From: Pseudomonas lini
Lineage (GTDB): Bacteria > Pseudomonadota > Gammaproteobacteria > Pseudomonadales > Pseudomonadaceae
NCBI RefSeq assembly: GCF_964063345.1
Contig: NZ_OZ061318.1
Coordinates: forward strand, 1,054,001 to 1,118,000
DNA: 64,000 nucleotides
Direction of reading: 5' to 3'
A program made the translations under genes and the position numbers. Of this stretch, positions 46,445 to 55,740 are shown in pieces. Under the pieces are notes generated by a model, which searched no databases, was not told the DNA's origin, and saw only the letters and a program-made list of their open reading frames with translations. Every line of letters starts with the position of its first letter. Within the stretch, counting starts at the first letter, position 1.

Positions 46445-48835
46445 TTAGCTCATCTGCCCCTCAACCCGATCCCTTCCCGCCTGCTTCGCCGCATACACCC
46501 CTGAGTCCGCCCGCAACAGCAACGCATCCGCGCCCTCTCCGACCCGCCAGCTGGCAATCCCGAAACTCGCGGTGACAATCCCGACCTCGTCGATCGGCGC
46601 ACTGCGCAACCCTTGCCACAACTCCACGGCCAACACATGGGCCTGTTCGCCGTCGATATCCGGACAAAGCACCATGAACTCTTCGCCGCCCAGGCGACAG
46701 AACACATCTGTGCGCCGCAGGCGACCGCTAATGCGCTCGCACACGGCCTGCAACACCCGATCACCCATGGCATGACCGTGCTGATCGTTGATGCGCTTGA
46801 AGTGATCGATGTCGAGCATGATCACCGACAACTCGCCACCGCCGCGCTCGACCCGGGCCATTTCGGTGGTCAGGCGCTCCTGAAAGTAGCGACGGTTATG
46901 GATTCCGGTCAGGGAGTCAGTCACTGACAGTGCGCGCAATTCCTCTTCCACGCGCTTGAGGTCGGAGATGTCCGAGATGAAACCATGCCATAGCACACCG
47001 CCCCCGGGCAGTTCCTCTGGAGTTGCTTCGCCGCGGACCCAGCGCAGACCTCGCTGGGGCAATTGCACGCGGTATTCCTCGCGCCAGGGGCTGAGGGTGT
47101 CCGCCGAGGCCTGGATCGACGCGCGGACCCGACGCGAGTCCTGAGGATGAATCCGCGCGAACACCGCTTCGGCGTTGAGCAACAGCACGTCCGGCTCGAG
47201 TTCGTAGATATCGCGCATACCGTCGCTGGCGTAGATCACGCTGAAGCGCCCATCGAATTCCATCTTGAACTGGTAGATCCCGCCGGGCACATGGGCGCTG
47301 AGTTTCTTCAACAACAGGTCGCGTGCCGCCAGGGCTTCGTGGACGCGCTTGCGCTCGGTGATATCGATACAGATCGCCAGGTGGCCGACCCACAAGCCTT
47401 GCTCGTCGAGGACCGGCGTCGCCAGCATGTTCACCGTCAAATGGCTGCCGTCGTGGCGGACCAGCGTCCACTCCCGGGCTTCGTGACCGCCCTCTTCCCC
47501 CCCTTCGACCAGCATCGCCTGACACGTCGGGATCGGCTTGCCATAGCGCGCGCTCAACTCCGCCGAGCGCGCTTCGAGTTCCCGGGGCAGGTGCAGATTT
47601 TCCAGGGTCATGTGGCCCACGGCCTGCGAACTGAAGTAACCAAGCATCTGCTCTGCGCCGGCGTTGAAGGTGTTGATGATTCCGCGCAAGTCGGTGGCGA
47701 TGATCGCCACCTGAGTCGCGGCATCCAGTACACCGCGCAACTGGCCATGCGTGCCGCGCAACTCTTGCTCACGGTCGTGAAGTTCCCGGGTCCGCTGCTC
47801 CACCATTTTCAGCGCCCGCTGGCGCTGGCTGACCAGCACATAGAGAAACACACTGAGCAGCAGGCTGAGCAAACCGCCGAGCACCACCAGGCTGGCCACC
47901 GAGGAATGGTTGGCTTTCAGGAACGCGGCGCTGGGGCGCATATCCACTTGATAATCATGGTCGGCCAGACGTAGCACGCGCGTGGAGGACAAGTCACTGG
48001 CCCCCGCCGTGTTGGTCGACTCGTACAACAGTTCGTGCTGATCAGCGGTGGACAAGTCGAGAATACGCACCGAGAGAGAGTCGTGATTCTCATCCGGCAG
48101 CCCGTCCGCCAACAGCTGGCGCATGCTGATCACCGCCATGACATAGCCGGCGGGTGTGGCGTCCGGGAGGTTCTGACGGATGACTGGCGCTACCAGCAAT
48201 ACGCCCCGCGAATAGGCGGGCTCGATGCCGACCAGATGCAACGGTTGCGACACGGCCATGCAGCCATTGCGATCGGCCCGTTCCAGGGTCGAACGACGCA
48301 GGGGTTGAGCCAGCAAATCGTAACCCAGCGGCGTGGGCAGTCGGCTTTGGGTTTGGGTGTAGAGCACCGGTACGTACTCGTCCCGTTCCGTGGCCAGTTG
48401 CAACTGGCCATCGGCGGTGAGTTCGCGAAAGGTGAAATCGCCCCAGCCTTCTTCACGCACCACGCGTTCAAGCAGGGGACGTTCAGCACGGGAAACCCGG
48501 GGGGCCCAGGAGTAGGCCTGAGTGCGACGCAAAAGAGGTCTGGCGTAACCGTCGAATTCCTCGCGGGACACCGATCCGGAGTTGATGAAGAATCGGCGCA
48601 GGCCGTCGAGGCGCTGCTCCTGATCTTCGAAACGTTCTTCGATACGGCTGTAACGTTCACTGGCGAGCAGCTGGAAACGTTGCCGCAATTGCTGATGAAA
48701 TTGATTGAACGTCGCCCAGGCAAGCAATCCCGTGAGAATCCCGCCGACGAGCAACGCCAGCAGCGCGACCAGCCAGGCCGAAACATCTTCGCGGATAAAA
48801 CCCAGGATCTTGGGGCGCACGGCGTGTAACGACAT
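46445..48835 (-). CDS. CHASE-PAS-PAS-GGDEF diguanylate cyclase
   Basis: A 796-residue membrane protein. A first membrane helix (about 20-43), a periplasmic CHASE domain (about 70-300), a second helix (about 312-335), then PAS domains (about 360-490 and 500-625) and a C-terminal GGDEF domain. The active-site text is GGEEF (716-720) in CRLGGEEFMVL with the upstream LDIDHFKRINDQHGHAMGD, so it should be an active cyclase. Signals from the periplasm would set cyclic-di-GMP output. The start is the ATG at 48835 (MSLHAVRPKILGF). It stands alone between dacB and rlmKL. Confidence 0.92.
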   Translation of the reverse strand: MSLHAVRPKILGFIREDVSAWLVALLALLVGGILTGLLAWATFNQFHQQLRQRFQLLASERYSRIEERFEDQEQRLDGLRRFFINSGSVSREEFDGYARPLLRRTQAYSWAPRVSRAERPLLERVVREEGWGDFTFRELTADGQLQLATERDEYVPVLYTQTQSRLPTPLGYDLLAQPLRRSTLERADRNGCMAVSQPLHLVGIEPAYSRGVLLVAPVIRQNLPDATPAGYVMAVISMRQLLADGLPDENHDSLSVRILDLSTADQHELLYESTNTAGASDLSSTRVLRLADHDYQVDMRPSAAFLKANHSSVASLVVLGGLLSLLLSVFLYVLVSQRQRALKMVEQRTRELHDREQELRGTHGQLRGVLDAATQVAIIATDLRGIINTFNAGAEQMLGYFSSQAVGHMTLENLHLPRELEARSAELSARYGKPIPTCQAMLVEGGEEGGHEAREWTLVRHDGSHLTVNMLATPVLDEQGLWVGHLAICIDITERKRVHEALAARDLLLKKLSAHVPGGIYQFKMEFDGRFSVIYASDGMRDIYELEPDVLLLNAEAVFARIHPQDSRRVRASIQASADTLSPWREEYRVQLPQRGLRWVRGEATPEELPGGGVLWHGFISDISDLKRVEEELRALSVTDSLTGIHNRRYFQERLTTEMARVERGGGELSVIMLDIDHFKRINDQHGHAMGDRVLQAVCERISGRLRRTDVFCRLGGEEFMVLCPDIDGEQAHVLAVELWQGLRSAPIDEVGIVTASFGIASWRVGEGADALLLRADSGVYAAKQAGRDRVEGQMS

Positions 48836-48979
48836 AGATACAACTCAAAACGCCAGGTGCCGGAAAAGCCCATTGGCCATGAGTTGAGTTATAGCTATTA
48901 GCCACTAATTTGACCAGCACTGAAAGGACCCAAGAGCCTTTAAAAATCAAGGCCCTGTGGATCCAATCGTGCTTAAGGG

Positions 48980-51250
48980 TCAGCGAGCGGTGATTTTCCA
49001 GGCACGGTGAATCTTGCCATTACGGGCGAAATCCGGATCGATGGTCTGGGCAGTGATTTCTTCAACGGCATAACGCTCGGTGAGGTTTTCCTCAAGCGTG
49101 AACTTGCGGAAGTTGTTGGAGAAGTACAACACCCCGCCCGGCGCCAGACGTGCCATGGCCAGGTCGATCAACTGCACCTGATCACGCTGCACATCGAAGA
49201 TCCCTTCCATGCGCTTGGAGTTGGAGAAGGTCGGCGGGTCGATGAAGATCAAGTCGTACTCGTCACGGCAGGCATCGAGCCAGACCATCACATCGCCCTG
49301 CTCCAGACGGTTCTTGTCGGAGAAACCGTTCAGCGACAGGTTGCGACGCGCCCAATCCAGATAAGTTTTCGACAGGTCGACGCTGGTGGTGCTGCGCGCG
49401 CCACCCTTGGCGGCATGAACGCTGGCCGTCGCGGTGTAGCAATACAGGTTGAGGAAGCGCTTGCCGGCCGCCTCTTTCTGAATCCGCATGCGCATCGGCC
49501 GGTGGTCGAGGAACAGCCCGGTGTCGAGGTAGTCGGTGAGGTTCACCAGCAGCTTCACGCCGCCTTCGTTGACCTCATTGAACTTGCCCTGTGCACTCTG
49601 GCGTTCGTACTGCTTGGTGCCACTCTGACGCTCGCGACGCTTGACCACCACGCGGTTCTTGTCAATGTTCAACGCTTGCGGGATCGCCGCCAGGGCATCG
49701 AACATCCGCGCCGAGGCTTTTTCCGGGTCGATGGATTTCGGGGCGGCGTATTCCTGAACGTGGACCCAGTCGTGATACAGGTCGATGGCCATGGAATATT
49801 CCGGCATGTCGGCATCGTAGACGCGGTAGCAGTCGATGCCTTCACGCTTGACCCACTTGCCCAGCGCCTTGAGGTTTTTTTGCAGACGGTTGGCAAACAT
49901 CTGCCCGCCTTCGCTCAGGCGCGGTTGCTCGATCACCACCGGGGCCGGTTTGATCGGGTTACCGTTCTTGTTGTACTTCTCGTATTTGCCCGGCGCTTCA
50001 ATGTTCGACGGCGCATCGGACTCGGCCTGTTCGCGCTCGATCTGGCGCTGTTCCGGGGTGCGACGCTCGCCAGTGACGAACTGGTCCGGCGTGACCTTGA
50101 TCAGCAGCAATTTGCACGGCAAGGCACCGTTCCAGAACGAGTACTGTTTGTGGCTGCGGATGCCCATGCGCTTGCCCAGGTCCGGGGCGCCGGTGAACAC
50201 CGCCGCTTCCCAGTTCAAGCATGCCTGACGCAGACGTTCGCCAAGGTTCTGGTAGAGATAAAGCAGGCTCGCCTCATCGCCCAGACGCTCGCCGTACGGA
50301 GGGTTGCAGATCACCAGGCCTTTCTGGTTCTGGTCCGGGCGCGGCTCGAAGGTCGCGACTTCGCCCTGGTAGATCTTGATCCACTCGCTCAGGCCGGCAC
50401 GTTCGACGTTATTGCGGCCCGGTTGAATCAGGCGCGGGTCAGCTTCATAACCGCGAATCCACAGCGGTGGCTTGGCCAGGCCGGCTGCGGCGCGTTCGGT
50501 GGCTTCTTCGTGGAGCTTTTTCCACAGCGCCGGCACGTGGCCGAGCCAGGCGGTGAAGCCCCATTGCTCGCGACGCAGGTTCGGCGCCATGTCGGCGGCG
50601 ATCATCGCGGCTTCGACCAGGAACGTACCGACACCGCACATCGGGTCAGCCAGCGCGCCGCCATCGGCGGCAATTCGTGGCCAGCCGGAACGGATCAGAA
50701 TCGCCGCCGCGAGGTTTTCCTTCAGCGGTGCCGCGCCTTGCTGCAAGCGATAACCGCGCTGGTGCAGGCTGTGACCGGACAGGTCGAGAGAAAGAATCGC
50801 TTCACCACGGTCCAGGCGCAGGTGAATGCGCAGGTCCGGGTTGAGCTTGTCGATCGACGGACGGTCGCCCTGCGGGGTCCGCAGTTTGTCGACGATGGCG
50901 TCTTTGACTTTCAAGGCGCCGAAGTGGGTGTTGTCGATGCCCGAGCCGTGACCGCTGAATTCGACGGCCAAGGTGCCGTCGTTGAGCATGTGGTCTTGCC
51001 ACTCGATATCCAGCACGCCGTGGTAGAGGTCTTCGGCGTCCTTCATCGGGAAACGCTTGAGCACCAGCAGCACGCGGTTCGCCAGACGCGACCACAGGCA
51101 CAGGCGATAGGCGGTTTCCATGGTGGCCATGCCGCGCACAGCCGAGGTGTGCTCACGTGCTTCCTCAAGGCCAAGCCCGACGGCTTCCTCGATGAGCAGG
51201 CCTTCAAGGCCTTTGGGGCAAGTGAGGAAGAGTTCGAAACGATCGGACAT
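48980..51250 (-). CDS. rlmL: Bifunctional 23S rRNA methyltransferase RlmKL
   Basis: A 756-residue fusion of two methyltransferases. The N-terminal THUMP plus RlmL part (ELFLTCPKGLEGLLIEEAVGLGLEEAREH ... DPMCGVGTFLVEAAMIAADMAPN ... ICNPPYGERLG) makes m2G2445, and the C-terminal RlmK part (FLNLYCYTATASVHAAKGGARSTTSVDLSKTYLDWARRN ... FIDPPTFSNSKRM) makes m7G2069. The ATG at 51250 begins MSDRFELFLTCPKG; an upstream in-frame start adds 12 unconserved residues. It is divergent from rmf. A large antisense frame over this gene is an artefact of GC-rich codon bias. Confidence 0.96.
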   Translation of the reverse strand: MSDRFELFLTCPKGLEGLLIEEAVGLGLEEAREHTSAVRGMATMETAYRLCLWSRLANRVLLVLKRFPMKDAEDLYHGVLDIEWQDHMLNDGTLAVEFSGHGSGIDNTHFGALKVKDAIVDKLRTPQGDRPSIDKLNPDLRIHLRLDRGEAILSLDLSGHSLHQRGYRLQQGAAPLKENLAAAILIRSGWPRIAADGGALADPMCGVGTFLVEAAMIAADMAPNLRREQWGFTAWLGHVPALWKKLHEEATERAAAGLAKPPLWIRGYEADPRLIQPGRNNVERAGLSEWIKIYQGEVATFEPRPDQNQKGLVICNPPYGERLGDEASLLYLYQNLGERLRQACLNWEAAVFTGAPDLGKRMGIRSHKQYSFWNGALPCKLLLIKVTPDQFVTGERRTPEQRQIEREQAESDAPSNIEAPGKYEKYNKNGNPIKPAPVVIEQPRLSEGGQMFANRLQKNLKALGKWVKREGIDCYRVYDADMPEYSMAIDLYHDWVHVQEYAAPKSIDPEKASARMFDALAAIPQALNIDKNRVVVKRRERQSGTKQYERQSAQGKFNEVNEGGVKLLVNLTDYLDTGLFLDHRPMRMRIQKEAAGKRFLNLYCYTATASVHAAKGGARSTTSVDLSKTYLDWARRNLSLNGFSDKNRLEQGDVMVWLDACRDEYDLIFIDPPTFSNSKRMEGIFDVQRDQVQLIDLAMARLAPGGVLYFSNNFRKFTLEENLTERYAVEEITAQTIDPDFARNGKIHRAWKITAR

Positions 51251-51645
51251 GGTAATTCCAGAGCCTTTAGCTAAGTGAACCGGCAACGCATTGCCGATCC
51301 GGTTTTCAATCAGGCGCTTTTCTAACAGAACGCCCGCGTGGCACGAAGGTGTGCCGTCCCACCCTGACTGCTCGGGTTAAAAGAGCTTAGATGCCAGGGC
51401 AGATAAAAAAGTTGATGCAACAAAATGTCATAAGTCGACCCTTCGTCGAATAGTCCCCAAGTGCAACGGGTGTCATTCTCGTTAAAGGCTTACCCCCATC
51501 ATCCAGCGCAGGGCCGATCATACCGGGGTTTGGCCAATAAACACGGGACAAATGTCGTGTTACTTATGGCCATAGCATCTTTATGGTTACGTTCTTATGA
51601 CAAAACGATCATTCCCTCGATGTGACGCATTGGTTAGAACTCAAC
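51251..51645. other. Intergenic region between rlmKL and the rmf leader
   Basis: About 400 bp holding the divergent promoters of rlmL and rmf. I see no gene. AT-richer text at 51410-51600 is the likely rmf promoter area, but no box could be fixed with confidence. Confidence 0.4.
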
Positions 51646-51780
51646 TCAGGTTGACGTCGCAACGGCGTCAACACCTTGGCTCGCGACGCCGGCAGCGAGC
51701 CACCAACGGCAGAGTTTTTCTGCCTGACCTCGATTGAGGTCGACGCGATACATACAGTCAACAAGTGAGGGCAACACCCT
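51646..51780 (+). ncRNA. rmf leader RNA motif
   Basis: Four successive hairpins precede rmf: GTTGACG/CGTCAAC (51650-51672), TGGCTCGC/GCGAGCCA (51677-51702), GGCAG/CTGCC (51708-51724) and GACCTC/GAGGTC (51726-51741). A GAGGG ribosome site follows. This agrees with the known Pseudomonas rmf RNA motif found upstream of rmf, whose role is thought to be control of ribosome modulation factor synthesis. Confidence 0.75.
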
Positions 51781-51996
51781 ATGAGAAGACTTAAGCGTGA
51801 TCCGTTGGAAAGAGCATTTTTGCGCGGATATCAATATGGCGTTGGTGGTAAATCCCGTGAGCTTTGCCCTTTTACTCTACCGTCGGTACGCCAAGCCTGG
51901 ATCAATGGCTGGCGAGAGGGACGCGGCGACAACTGGGACGGTATGACCGGCACTGCGGGAATCCACAGACTCAACGAACTTCACGCCGTCGGCTAA
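51781..51996 (+). CDS. rmf: Ribosome modulation factor Rmf
   Basis: A 71-residue basic protein, MRRLKRDPLERAFLRGYQYGVGGKSRELCPFTLPSVRQAWINGWREGRGDNWDGMTG. It is the Rmf sequence pattern (GYQ.G..GKSRELCPF....RQ.WINGWREGR). Rmf dimerises 70S ribosomes into inactive 100S particles in stationary phase. It is preceded by a structured leader and a GAGGG ribosome site, and followed by a terminator. Its neighbours pyrD and rlmL are the same as in other Pseudomonas. Confidence 0.96.
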   Translation: MRRLKRDPLERAFLRGYQYGVGGKSRELCPFTLPSVRQAWINGWREGRGDNWDGMTGTAGIHRLNELHAVG

Positions 51997-52081
51997 TACA
52001 GGGCACACATTCCGACACGACAATCTGATTACGCAACGACTTAACCACGCACGTCCCATCCGGACGGCGGGCTTCGGCCCA

Positions 52082-52108
52082 GGGGCTCCTTCGAGGAGCC
52101 CTTTTTTA
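52082..52108 (+). terminator. Terminator after rmf
   Basis: GGGCTCCT / AGGAGCCC with loop TCG, followed by TTTTTT. Confidence 0.92.
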
Positions 52109-52134
52109 TTCCTGTAAAAATTGCGGTGGGGCTT

Positions 52135-52270
52135 TTGTGGCGAGGGAGCTTGCTCCCGCTGGGCTGCGAAGCGGCCCCAAAACAATCAACTCGGTGTATC
52201 AGGTAAAGCGCGATTGCAGGATTTACGACTGCTTCGCAGCCGAACGGAAGCAAGCTCCCTCGCCACAAAA
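52135..52270. repeat. REPIN-like inverted pair after rmf
   Basis: GTGGCGAGGGAGCTTGCTCC at the left and its inverse at the right end, each followed inwards by a GCTGCGAAGC-type motif. Same family as 29873-30013 and 55360-55495. Confidence 0.8.
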
Positions 52271-52295
52271 GCCTTTACCCAAGGCTACCCAGGTT

Positions 52296-53315
52296 TCAGC
52301 GCAGGGCGGCGATGGCATCCACCGATTCACGAATCAACGCCGGGCCTTTGTAGATGAAGCCGGAGTAAAGCTGCACCAAACTCGCACCCGCGGCGATTTT
52401 CTCAGCTGCGTGTTTGCCTTCGGTGATGCCGCCCACGGCGATGATCGGCAAGCGACCGGCCAGTTCCGCCGCCAGCACCTTCACCGTGTGAGTGCTCTTG
52501 TCGCGAACCGGTGCGCCGGACAAACCGCCCGCCTCGTCACCATGTTCCATGCCCTCGACGCCAACGCGGCTCAGGGTGGTGTTGGTGGCAATCACCGCGT
52601 CCATCCCGGTTTCGATCAACGCTTGGGCGACTTGAGCGGTTTCTTCGTCAGTCATGTCCGGCGCGATCTTGATCGCCAGCGGAACATGTTTACCGTGACG
52701 CAGCGCCAGTTCCGCACGGCGGGTGGCCAGATCGGCGAGCAACTGCTTGAGCGAATCGCCGAATTGCAGGCTGCGCAGGCCCGGGGTATTCGGCGAACTG
52801 ACATTGACCGTCACGTAGCTGGCGTGGGCATAGACCTTGTCCAGGCAGATCAGGTAGTCGTCGACCGCACGCTCAACCGGCGTGTCGAAATTCTTGCCGA
52901 TATTGATGCCCAGCACGCCCTTGTACTTGGCTGCCGCCACGCGAGCGAGCAAGTGATCGACGCCGAGGTTGTTGAAACCCATGCGGTTGATGATCGCCTC
53001 GGCGTCCGGCAAGCGGAAAATCCGTGGTTTCGGGTTGCCCGGCTGTGGACGCGGAGTGATGGTGCCGATTTCGACGAAACCGAAACCCAATTGGGCAAAG
53101 CCATCAATTGCCGCGCCGTTCTTGTCCAGACCGGCCGCCAAACCCACCGGGTTCGGGAACTCCAGGCCCATGACCGTTATCGGCAGTTTCGCCGGTGCCT
53201 TGCACAGCAAGCCGTTGAGGCCCAAACGCCCGCCCGCGCCGATCAGGTCCAGGGACAGATCGTGGGAGGTTTCCGGGGAAAGTTTGAACAGCAGCTGACG
53301 GGCCAGGGTGTACAT
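52296..53315 (-). CDS. pyrD: Dihydroorotate dehydrogenase (quinone), class 2
   Basis: A 339-residue enzyme. The N-terminal amphipathic part ([26 protein letters not shown]) contacts the membrane and quinone, and the FMN barrel has [52 protein letters not shown] with the catalytic Ser, and [10 protein letters not shown]. It oxidises dihydroorotate to orotate in pyrimidine synthesis. The ATG at 53315 is chosen for the conserved start; the frame runs 42 codons further up without support. It is divergent from the nasS leader. Confidence 0.95.
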   Translation of the reverse strand: MYTLARQLLFKLSPETSHDLSLDLIGAGGRLGLNGLLCKAPAKLPITVMGLEFPNPVGLAAGLDKNGAAIDGFAQLGFGFVEIGTITPRPQPGNPKPRIFRLPDAEAIINRMGFNNLGVDHLLARVAAAKYKGVLGINIGKNFDTPVERAVDDYLICLDKVYAHASYVTVNVSSPNTPGLRSLQFGDSLKQLLADLATRRAELALRHGKHVPLAIKIAPDMTDEETAQVAQALIETGMDAVIATNTTLSRVGVEGMEHGDEAGGLSGAPVRDKSTHTVKVLAAELAGRLPIIAVGGITEGKHAAEKIAAGASLVQLYSGFIYKGPALIRESVDAIAALR

Positions 53316-53442
53316 GGGCAGGCTTGACTCGGTTGGCGATGAGAGGCGGCGATTATAGCCGCGCATCAGGGCTTCACGCGAGGCGCGCAACAAAATCAGC
53401 CAGCGATGGCATATGCCTTGCACCGTCACAGGCATCAGCACT

Positions 53443-53527
53443 CATGCCAACGGCGGGATGAGTGGAAGGACAATGGCGTCGTCACCCGGCTTTGCTCACG
53501 CAAGAGCCTTGGACGACGCTTTTTTTT
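53443..53527 (+). promoter_or_regulatory. Candidate ANTAR-responsive leader before nasS
   Basis: Hairpin P1 at 53443-53460 has hexaloop AACGGC on a 6-bp stem with one G-G mismatch. Eight nucleotides on, P2 at 53469-53480 has hexaloop AATGGC on a 3-bp stem. Both loops have A at position 1 and G at position 4. The P2 3' strand overlaps the 5' arm of a terminator (GCGTCGTC / GACGACGC, 8 T's at 53520-53527). The terminator lies before the coding start, so it is an attenuator. P2 is short, which lowers confidence. Confidence 0.55.
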
Positions 53528-53543
53528 GGAAGGTGCGAAATCG

Positions 53544-54755
53544 ATGAACGAACCATCAGCCGGCCCACTGGCCTGGGTCAATGGCAGCGATGCCCCGGAA
53601 AAAACCGCAATCAACCTCGGCTTCATGGCCCTGAGCGACTGCGCCTCAGTGGTGGTCGCGGCCACTCAGGGCTTCGCCCAACCGTACGGCCTGACCCTGA
53701 ACCTCAAGCGCCAATCGTCCTGGGCCAACCTGCGGGACAAACTGGTCAGCGGCGAACTCGACGCCGCCCACAGCCTGTACGGCCTGATTTACGCCGTGCA
53801 CTTGGGCATCGGCGGCGTAGCCTCCACCAACATGGCCGTGCTCATGGGCCTGAACCAGAACGGCCAGAGCATCAACCTCTCCCACGGCTTGCAGGCCTTG
53901 GGCGTGACCAGTCCTGAAGCATTGGACCGGCACGTGCACCAAAGTCGCCCAAAACTGACCTTCGCTCAGACATTTCCTACGGGCACCCACGCCATGTGGC
54001 TGTATTACTGGCTCGCGAGCCAGGGCATTCATCCATTGCAGGATGTCGACAGCGTGGTGGTACCGCCGCCGCAAATGGTCGCGCACCTGCAAGCCGGGCG
54101 CATCGACGGTTTCTGCGTCGGCGAGCCGTGGGCGGCCAGCGCGGTGCAGCAGAATCTGGGATTTACGATGGCCACCAGCCAGACCCTCTGGCCCGATCAC
54201 CCGGAAAAAGTCCTCGGCTGCACCCGCGCCTTCGTCGAGCAATACCCCAACACCGCCCGGGCATTGGTGATGGCGATCCTCGAGGCCAGCCGCTTTATCG
54301 AAGCCAGTGGCGAAAATCGCCGCAGCACCGCGCAACTATTGAGTGCGCCTGAGTATCTGGATGCACCACTCGATTGCATCGAACCACGCTTGCTCGGTGA
54401 CTACGCCGATGGTTTGGGCAATTGCTGGCAGGACCCGCACGCCATGCGTTTCCACGGTGGAGGCGAGGTCAATTTTCCGTATTTGTCTGACGGTATGTGG
54501 TTCATGACCCAGTTCCGGCGTTGGGGTTTGTTGCGTGACGACCCGGATTACCTCGGCGTGGCCCGTCAGGTCCAGCAACTAGACTTATACCGTGAGGCCG
54601 CCACCGCTGTCGGTGTGCCCGCCCGGAGTCAGGAAATGCGCAGCAGTCAATTGATCGACGGCAAAGTCTGGGACGGTTCGGACCCGGCCGGCTATGCCCG
54701 CAGCTTCACGCTGCACGCCATGAGCGACAGCGCTCCCCTTCTCGCCAGCCGCTGA
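53544..54755 (+). CDS. nasS: Nitrate sensor protein NasS
   Basis: A 403-residue protein of the NrtA/NasS substrate-binding type (INLGFMALSDCASVVVAATQGFAQPYGLTLNLKRQSSWANLRDKLVSGELDAAHSL ... FCVGEPWAASAVQQNLGF) but without a signal peptide, so it acts in the cytoplasm. NasS binds nitrate or nitrite and, when empty, holds NasT inactive. The ATG at 53544 has GGAAGG upstream. It follows its own attenuator-like leader and precedes nasT by 15 bp. Confidence 0.92.
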   Translation: MNEPSAGPLAWVNGSDAPEKTAINLGFMALSDCASVVVAATQGFAQPYGLTLNLKRQSSWANLRDKLVSGELDAAHSLYGLIYAVHLGIGGVASTNMAVLMGLNQNGQSINLSHGLQALGVTSPEALDRHVHQSRPKLTFAQTFPTGTHAMWLYYWLASQGIHPLQDVDSVVVPPPQMVAHLQAGRIDGFCVGEPWAASAVQQNLGFTMATSQTLWPDHPEKVLGCTRAFVEQYPNTARALVMAILEASRFIEASGENRRSTAQLLSAPEYLDAPLDCIEPRLLGDYADGLGNCWQDPHAMRFHGGGEVNFPYLSDGMWFMTQFRRWGLLRDDPDYLGVARQVQQLDLYREAATAVGVPARSQEMRSSQLIDGKVWDGSDPAGYARSFTLHAMSDSAPLLASR

Positions 54756-54770
54756 CAGGAGCCTACGAAT

Positions 54771-55346
54771 ATGTTGCGTATCCTGCTGATCAATGACACT
54801 GCGAAAAAAGTCGGGCGCCTGAAAGCGGCCCTGACCGAGGCCGGGTTCGAGGTCATCGACGAATCCGGCCTGACCATTGACCTGCCCGCGCGCGTCGAAA
54901 CGGTGCGTCCGGACGTGATCCTGATCGATACCGAGTCACCGAGCCGCGATGTGATGGAGCAAGTGGTGCTGGTGAGCCGTGATCAACCACGGCCGATCGT
55001 GATGTTTACCGACGAGCACGACCCCGACGTGATGCGTCGGGCGATCAAGTCCGGCGTCAGTGCCTACATCGTCGAAGGCATTCACGCACAACGCTTGCAG
55101 CCGATTCTCGACGTGGCCATGGCGCGCTTTGAAAGCGACCAGGCCCTGCGCGCGCAACTGCACGCCCGCGACCAGCAACTGGCCGAGCGCAAGCGCATCG
55201 AGCTGGCTAAGGGGCTGCTGATGAAGATGAAGGACTGCAATGAAGAAGAGGCCTACACCCTGATGCGCCGCCAAGCCATGAGCCGCCAGCAGAAGCTGAT
55301 TCAGGTGGCGGAGCAGATCATTGCCATGAGTGAGTTGCTTGGCTGA
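54771..55346 (+). CDS. nasT: ANTAR-domain antiterminator NasT
   Basis: A 191-residue response-regulator-like protein. The N-terminal receiver-like domain (MLRILLINDTAKKVGRLKAALTEAGFEVIDE, Asp53 in LIDTESPS) is followed by a helical linker and an ANTAR domain (about 135-190: RKRIELAKGLLMKMKDCNEEEAYTLMRRQAMSRQQKLIQVAEQIIAMSELL). ANTAR proteins bind dual-hexaloop RNA and prevent termination. AGGAG precedes the ATG. It works with NasS; its likely targets are the leaders of nasA and nirB in this window. Confidence 0.95.
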   Translation: MLRILLINDTAKKVGRLKAALTEAGFEVIDESGLTIDLPARVETVRPDVILIDTESPSRDVMEQVVLVSRDQPRPIVMFTDEHDPDVMRRAIKSGVSAYIVEGIHAQRLQPILDVAMARFESDQALRAQLHARDQQLAERKRIELAKGLLMKMKDCNEEEAYTLMRRQAMSRQQKLIQVAEQIIAMSELLG

Positions 55347-55359
55347 CTGCCTTACCCCT

Positions 55360-55497
55360 GTGGCGAGGGAGCTTGCTCCCGCTGGGCTGCGAAGCGGCCC
55401 CAAAACCAGCCAACACGATAAATCAAACACAACACGGGGGCAGGATTTACGACTGCTTCGCAGCCGAGCGGGAGCAAGCTCCCTCGCCACAACAACC
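55360..55497. repeat. REPIN-like inverted pair after nasT
   Basis: GTGGCGAGGGAGCTTGCTCC and its inverse about 120 bp apart with GCTGCGAAGC and GCTTCGCAGC inside. Third copy of this family in the window. Confidence 0.8.
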
Positions 55498-55554
55498 TCT
55501 ATTGCCACAACCACCGATTATTGGCACAAATCTCGCTAAGTAAAACCCTGCAAG

Positions 55555-55638
55555 GTAACCAACGGCGGTTGCCCCACCTACGACAAAGACGTCGCTCACC
55601 TCATTCGCCCCCTTGGCGGATCGGGTAGCGGCGTTTTT
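55555..55638 (+). promoter_or_regulatory. ANTAR-responsive attenuator leader of nasA
   Basis: P1 at 55555-55572: stem GTAACC/GGTTGC with hexaloop AACGGC. After 8 nt, P2 at 55581-55594: stem CGAC/GTCG with hexaloop AAAGAC. Both have A1 and G4, the ANTAR signature. A terminator follows (GTCGCT at 55591-55596 pairs with AGCGGC at 55627-55632, then TTTTT). The P2 3' strand is part of the terminator 5' arm, so forming P2 blocks termination. Confidence 0.82.
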
Positions 55639-55740
55639 CCGTTTTGGCCCCAGAGACCGGGGCTGGTGGTGCGGCCGTTGTGGCGCCCCACCTGCAAGCT
55701 CATGACTCCTTCTTGATACGCCTGACAGCTGAGGTGCGCG

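Noticed and set aside
49007..51274. 755-codon frame antisense to rlmKL
   Set aside because: It mirrors a well-supported gene whose GC-rich third positions leave the opposite strand open. No domain, no ribosome site.
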